Assembly (NCBI RefSeq): GCF_020618415.1
Contig: NZ_CP085344.1
Location: 891,001 to 955,000, forward strand
DNA length: 64,000 nt
Source: Cupriavidus sp. MP-37
Lineage (GTDB): Bacteria > Pseudomonadota > Gammaproteobacteria > Burkholderiales > Burkholderiaceae
Direction of reading: 5' to 3'
The notes beneath the pieces are model-generated. The model saw nothing but the letters and a program-made list of their open reading frames with translations. It was not told where the DNA came from and did no database searches. Position numbers and translations under genes: made by a program. Positions 59,804 through 64,000 of the stretch are shown here, piece after piece. How positions within the stretch are numbered: the stretch's first letter is position 1; every line of letters begins with the position of its first letter.

Positions 59804-61786
59804 TTATTGCCCGCGCAGGAACAGCCGGTCGAGCTCGGTCACGGTCAGTTGCACCCAGGTGGGCCGGCCGTGGTTGCATTGGTCGGCGCGCTCGGTCTGC
59901 TCCATCTGGCGCAGCAGCGCGTTCATTTCCTCGACGGTGAGCTTGCGGTTGGCGCGCACCGCGCTGTGGCAGGCGAGGGTGGCGAGCAGTTCGTTGCGGC
60001 GCTCGGCCAGCACGCGCGAGCCGCCGTAGGCGTGCAGGTCGCGCAGCACGTCGCGCGCCAGCGCCTCGGCATCGGCCTGCTGCAGCAGCGCCGGCACCGC
60101 GCGCACCGCGAGCGTGGTGGGCGACACCGGGGCGATATCGAAGCCCAGCAGCGTCAGGGTCTCCTGGTGTTCTTCGGCGACGCCGATCTCCACCGGGCTG
60201 GCCGGCAGCGTGACCGGGATCAGCAGCGGCTGCACCGCCAGCTCGCGCGCGTCCAGCGCGGCCTTGATCTGCTCGTACAGGATGCGCTCGTGCGCCGCAT
60301 GCATGTCGACCAGCACCAGCCCGCGCGCGTTCTGCGCCAGCACGTAGATGCCGTGCAACTGGGCGATGGCATAGCCGAGCGGGTGTTCGTCGGCGGCATC
60401 GGTCGCGCCGGATGCCGGCGCCGGCGGCAGCCGGTCCAGCAGGCTTGGCGGGTCGCCGGCGCGCGCGGCCTGGACGTCGGCCAGCCATGCCGGCGGTTGC
60501 GCCGACGCGCCCGCCCGGTTGACCGCGCCGGTTGCGGGCGCGCCATAGGGCCGCGCCGCCGGCGCCGTGGCTTCGCGCACCATGCCCAGGTAGGCTTGGC
60601 GCGGCTGGGCGATGCCCAGCTCGGTCTGCCGTGCCGCGGAATAGTTGATCCATTGGCCCGCGCCGCCAGCGCCAGGCCGCGCCGCTGCCGCTGGCGTCGC
60701 GGCGCCCGCCGGCAGCGTGATCTCGCCGTCGGCATCGGTATGCAGGCTGTCGCCGTTGGCGCCGGCCTGGCGTGCCAGGCAGCGTTGCACCGCGTGGTAG
60801 ACAAACTGGTGCACGGCGCGCGACTCGCGGAAGCGCACTTCGATCTTGGACGGGTGCACGTTGACGTCGACCATCTCCGGCGGCAGGTCCAGGCATAGCA
60901 CGTAGGACGGGAAGCGGTCGCCGTGCAGCACGTCCTGGTACGCGCTGCGCACCGCATGGTTGAGCAGCTTGTCGCGCACGAAGCGGCCGTTGACAAAGAA
61001 GTACTGCTGGTCCGGCCGGCCGCGCGAGGCGGTGGGCAGCCCGGCAAAGCCGTACAGGCTGAGGGTGTCGGCGTGCTCGTCCAGCGACAGCCGGGCGCGG
61101 GCGAAGTCGTTGCCCAGCACTTGCGCGGTGCGCGTGGCGACGTCGCCGGCATTCCAGTGCTCCAGCGGCTTGCCGTTATGGTGGACCGAGATGGTCACGT
61201 CCGGCCGTGCCAGCGCCACGCGCCGGACCATCTCGAGGCAGTGGCCCAGCTCGGTTTGTTCGGTCTTGAGGAACTTTCTGCGCGCCGGCGTGTTGAAGTA
61301 GAGGTGCTGCACGTCGACCGTGGTGCCGACGCCGCCGGAAGCAGGCTGCACGGCGCCGGAGTCGGCGCTGACCTGGGTGGCATGGGCATCGGCCGCGGTG
61401 CGGCTGGTCAGCGACATCTGCGACACCGAGGCGATCGACGCCAGCGCTTCGCCGCGGAAGCCCAGCGTCAACACCGACTCGAGTTCGTCGAGCGAGGCGA
61501 TCTTGCTGGTGGCGTGCCGCATCAGCGCCACCGGCAGTTCGGCGGCGGGAATGCCGCAGCCGTTGTCGGTGATGACGATGCGCCGCACGCCGCCTTCCTC
61601 CAGCCGGATGCCCAGCTGCGTGGCGCCGGCATCGAGCGCGTTTTCCAGCAGTTCCTTGACCACGGAGGCCGGGCGTTCGACCACTTCGCCGGCGGCGATC
61701 TGGCTGATGAGCTGATCCGGCAGCGGCCGGATCGGGCGCGGGCGCTGGGTGGTGCGCAAGGCGGTGCTGGAAGGGTCGGCTGGCAT
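59804..61786 (-). CDS. mutL: DNA mismatch repair protein MutL
   Basis: 660-aa mismatch repair mediator. The N-terminal GHKL ATPase has ELLENALDAGATQ, ITDNGCGIPA and TLGFRGEALASI. A low-complexity Ala/Pro/Gly-rich linker (about 365-460) joins the C-terminal dimerisation domain. That domain contains DMHAAHERILYE from Asp494, matching the metal-binding endonuclease motif with Met for Gln, and QCNHGRPTW near the end, so it probably nicks DNA itself as in organisms without MutH. Confidence 0.96.
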   Translation of the reverse strand: MPADPSSTALRTTQRPRPIRPLPDQLISQIAAGEVVERPASVVKELLENALDAGATQLGIRLEEGGVRRIVITDNGCGIPAAELPVALMRHATSKIASLDELESVLTLGFRGEALASIASVSQMSLTSRTAADAHATQVSADSGAVQPASGGVGTTVDVQHLYFNTPARRKFLKTEQTELGHCLEMVRRVALARPDVTISVHHNGKPLEHWNAGDVATRTAQVLGNDFARARLSLDEHADTLSLYGFAGLPTASRGRPDQQYFFVNGRFVRDKLLNHAVRSAYQDVLHGDRFPSYVLCLDLPPEMVDVNVHPSKIEVRFRESRAVHQFVYHAVQRCLARQAGANGDSLHTDADGEITLPAGAATPAAAARPGAGGAGQWINYSAARQTELGIAQPRQAYLGMVREATAPAARPYGAPATGAVNRAGASAQPPAWLADVQAARAGDPPSLLDRLPPAPASGATDAADEHPLGYAIAQLHGIYVLAQNARGLVLVDMHAAHERILYEQIKAALDARELAVQPLLIPVTLPASPVEIGVAEEHQETLTLLGFDIAPVSPTTLAVRAVPALLQQADAEALARDVLRDLHAYGGSRVLAERRNELLATLACHSAVRANRKLTVEEMNALLRQMEQTERADQCNHGRPTWVQLTVTELDRLFLRGQ

Positions 61787-61938
61787 CCGGCGATTATACG
61801 TGGACGTTCCCCCACGCAGACGGGTTGCCGAGGTGAGGGAATGGCGCGGCCGCTCTTGTATGATTCAGGCCATGGCGGCGTGGATCGGACACCGGCCGCA
61901 TGGAACGAAACCGTCAAAACCATCACACGGGGAACGAC

Positions 61939-62604
61939 TTGGATCTCGCTTTGCAGCTCATCGACATGCTGGTGCATGTCGACAAATACCTCGGCACGGT
62001 CATCGACCAGTACGGCCACTGGGTCTATGCCATCCTGTTTCTGATCGTTTTTGCCGAGACCGGGCTGGTGGTGCTGCCGTTCCTGCCGGGCGACTCGCTG
62101 CTGTTTATCGCCGGCGCCTTCTGCGCGACCGGGGCCATGAACGAATGGGCACTGATCGGCCTGCTGCTGGTGGCGGCCATCTCGGGCAATACCGTCAACT
62201 ACTGGGTGGGCAGCTGGATCGGGCCCAAGGTGTTCGACCACCAGTGGCGCTTCCTGGACCAGGATGCATTGCGCCGCACCCATGACTTCTATGAGCGGCA
62301 TGGCGGCAAGACCCTGGTGATGGCGCGCTTCGTGCCGATCGTGCGCACCTTCGCGCCGTTCGTGGCCGGGGTGTCGCAAATGACCTTCGCGCGCTTCCAG
62401 ATGTTCAACGTGATCGGCGCCGTGGCGTGGGTGGTCGGCCTGGTCTTTGCCGGCTACTTCTTCGGCAACCTGCCGTTCATCCGCCAGTACCTGAACCTGA
62501 TCGTGCTGGCCGGCATCGGCGCGGCCGTGGTGCCGCTGGTGCTGGGCGGCCTGTGGAAGCTGGTGCGCGGCAACCGCCGCCGGCCCACGCGCGTGGAGCG
62601 CTGA
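61939..62604 (+). CDS. DedA family membrane protein
   Basis: 221-aa inner-membrane protein of the DedA/SNARE-associated superfamily, implicated in lipid carrier or phospholipid flipping. Motifs FAETGLVVLPFLPGDSLLFIAGAF and FYERHGGKTLVMARFVPIVRTFAPFVAG (the arginine-containing signature) are clear. I prefer TTG 61939 because GGGGAA precedes it and LDLALQLIDMLVHVDKYL fits the family; an ATG at 61900 would add 13 charged residues. Confidence 0.92.
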   Translation: MDLALQLIDMLVHVDKYLGTVIDQYGHWVYAILFLIVFAETGLVVLPFLPGDSLLFIAGAFCATGAMNEWALIGLLLVAAISGNTVNYWVGSWIGPKVFDHQWRFLDQDALRRTHDFYERHGGKTLVMARFVPIVRTFAPFVAGVSQMTFARFQMFNVIGAVAWVVGLVFAGYFFGNLPFIRQYLNLIVLAGIGAAVVPLVLGGLWKLVRGNRRRPTRVER

Positions 62605-62624
62605 GCCGATTCAATGGAGCCGCT

Positions 62625-63473
62625 TCAGTTGAGGCTGCGGCTCATCATCCGCAGCGCGGGCATGCGCTCGCGGATCTGGCCGATATCGGCGGCATCGGGG
62701 CGGGCCCGGACATAGGCTTCCAGGTCGGCCAGCGCGGGGCGGAAGCACTCCAGGTTGGCATAGGCCAGGCCCCGGTCGCGCACTTCTTCGATCGATCCCG
62801 GCAGCAGGATCACCAGCCGGTTCTGCACCGCCAGCAGCCGCTGCCAGCGCGATTCCTGCAGATAGATCGCCTTCAGGTTGCGCAGCATGCGCGCGATGAT
62901 CTCGCGGTGGCTCGCCGCGCGCAGGAACAGGCCCAGCGGCACCTGGCTGGCGTCGCTGATGCCCTCGCGTTCCAGGTACGGATCCAGCATTTCCTGCAGC
63001 TGTTCCTTCGACAGGGTCTCGCCGGTGAGCGGGTCCAGTATCACTTCGCCGGCCGGGATCGTCATCCGCAGCAGGAAATGGTTGGGGAACGACACCCCCT
63101 TGAGCGGCAGGCCGATCTGCTGGCCCAGCTCCATATGCAGCACCGCGAGCGAGATCGGGATGCCGCGGCGCTGGCGCAGCACCACGTTCAGGTAGGAGTT
63201 GTCGGGGTCGTAGTAGTCGTTCGCGTTGGCGCCGAAGCCGAGATCGCGATAGAAGAAATGGTTCAGCAGCCGCAGCCGCTGGATCGCGGGCGTGCCTTCC
63301 GCAATCCGGCGCTTCAGCCGCAGCGCCAGCACGTCCAGCGCCGCCAGCTCGCCCTGCAGGTCCAGGTCGGGATAGGCGTCCTGCGCGATGGACAGCGCGG
63401 TCTCGGTCAGCGGGATGCCGTTTTCGTCGGCCACGAGGCTGGCGAAATAATCCAGGACTTTGGTGGATGTCAT
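62625..63473 (-). CDS. SirB1/YchA-like transglutaminase-fold protein with TPR-type tail
   Basis: 282-aa protein with an N-terminal SirB1 domain (NHFFYRDLGFGANANDYYDPDNSYLNVVL, RRGIPISLAVLHMELGQQIGL, FPNHFLL, ILDPLTG) and a helical C-terminal part resembling tetratricopeptide repeats (ALADLEAYVRARPDAADI). The transglutaminase-like core lacks an obvious catalytic cysteine, as in other SirB1 proteins. Its biochemical role is not established. It is convergent with dedA (20-bp gap) and downstream of murJ. Confidence 0.9.
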   Translation of the reverse strand: MTSTKVLDYFASLVADENGIPLTETALSIAQDAYPDLDLQGELAALDVLALRLKRRIAEGTPAIQRLRLLNHFFYRDLGFGANANDYYDPDNSYLNVVLRQRRGIPISLAVLHMELGQQIGLPLKGVSFPNHFLLRMTIPAGEVILDPLTGETLSKEQLQEMLDPYLEREGISDASQVPLGLFLRAASHREIIARMLRNLKAIYLQESRWQRLLAVQNRLVILLPGSIEEVRDRGLAYANLECFRPALADLEAYVRARPDAADIGQIRERMPALRMMSRSLN

Positions 63474-63564
63474 GTCGGTTTCCCGGTGCAGCCGCCGGCA
63501 CCGCGCGCAGCGTGGGTCGCCAATGCCAGGCGCTCAGCCGGCAATGGCAGTTGCCGCTGACCCA

Positions 63565-64000
63565 TCAGCCGGCCCGGCGCCTGAAGGCAGAGTAGCGCAG
63601 TCCCATGAGCCACAGTGTACCGAAGTAGACCACCGCTGCAAGTACCAGGCACGAAGCCAGCAGCGCGATACGCAGCAGCGGCGTCGCGCCCAGGCCGATC
63701 CAGTCGAAGTTGCGCGCGAACCAGAGCAGCATGCCGGACAGCAGCAGCACCGAAGCGGTCAGCTGCGCCAGGAACAGCCACCAGCCCGGCGCCGGGCGGT
63801 ACAGCCCGCGCCGGCGCAGGCCGAAGAACAGCAGCAGCGCGTTGAGCGTGGCCCCCGCGCTGATCGACAGCGCCAGCCCGGCATGGCCGATCCAAGGCAC
63901 AAACACCACGTTGCACACCTGCGTGATCACCAGCACCAGCAGCGCGATCTTGACCGGCGTGCGGATATCCTGGCGCGCGTAGAAGCCCGGCGCGAGGATC
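63565..64000 (-). CDS. murJ: Lipid II flippase MurJ, C-terminal part cut by window edge
   Basis: C-terminal ~144 residues of the MurJ/MviN peptidoglycan precursor flippase; the start lies beyond the window. The visible part opens with LAPGFYARQDIRTPVKIAL, a highly conserved family segment, followed by four hydrophobic helices and a short basic tail (SAFRRRAG). Identification rests on that segment and on the helix pattern. Confidence 0.93.
   Translation of the reverse strand, partial: ILAPGFYARQDIRTPVKIALLVLVITQVCNVVFVPWIGHAGLALSISAGATLNALLLFFGLRRRGLYRPAPGWWLFLAQLTASVLLLSGMLLWFARNFDWIGLGATPLLRIALLASCLVLAAVVYFGTLWLMGLRYSAFRRRAG

Overview
The window is a GC-rich, densely coded, ordinary chromosomal segment of a betaproteobacterium of the Burkholderiaceae, most likely a Cupriavidus or close Ralstonia relative. 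The reasons are the complete phcB-phcS-phcR-phcQ quorum-sensing operon, the recG-oxyR-katA-dps-ubiA block, the glycolate oxidase cluster and the general gene order. The species cannot be fixed from sequence alone. I see no prophage, insertion sequence, CRISPR array, rRNA or tRNA. The only repeats are palindromic intergenic elements and one short tandem repeat. The first gene (purB) and the last (murJ) are cut by the window edges.

Layout: 1-3.3 kb, end of purB, then a cytochrome b561 gene with two tandem YceI genes. 3.6-8.5 kb, phcBSRQ, a cell-density system that makes and senses a 3-hydroxy fatty acid methyl ester. 8.5-14.4 kb (minus), queA-tgt-yajC-secD-secF, joining queuosine tRNA modification to the Sec accessory complex. 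14.6-21.4 kb (plus), recG, oxyR, katA, dps and ubiA, a peroxide-defence block. 21.5-26 kb, proC-yggS (minus), then the twitching retraction ATPases pilT-pilU and a glutathione peroxidase. 26-36.5 kb (minus), a WYL regulator with a VOC protein, lrgB-lrgA, glcF-glcE, a voltage-gated-type ion channel, glcD, a GNAT, a GcvA-like LysR regulator and a second FAD-linked 2-hydroxyacid dehydrogenase. 36.8-43 kb (plus), cobalamin adenosyltransferase, dnaK-dnaJ behind a clear heat-shock promoter, and a fused pabB-pabC. 43-50.7 kb (minus), tungstate-type ABC genes tupC-tupB, panB, a deoxynucleoside kinase, folK, pcnB, a HAD phosphatase, hda and an AI-2E-type permease. 50.8-58 kb, purM, then an MFS transporter, a hydantoinase, an amidase and a racemase-like gene facing a GntR/FCD regulator. 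58-64 kb, a GNAT, miaA-mutL, a DedA protein, a SirB1-like protein and the end of murJ.

The most interesting points are four. First, an ion-channel gene sits inside the glcD-E-F glycolate oxidase operon, with lrgAB (the family of the plant glycolate/glycerate transporter PLGG1) next in line, suggesting a glycolate uptake and oxidation module. Second, an exact 14-base motif is shared by the promoter of the hydantoinase operon and that of the GntR gene facing it, which predicts the regulon. Third, the racemase-like protein of that operon has alanine at both positions where the racemase family carries catalytic cysteines. Fourth, an intergenic palindromic repeat has become the translated N-terminus of the PabB-PabC fusion.
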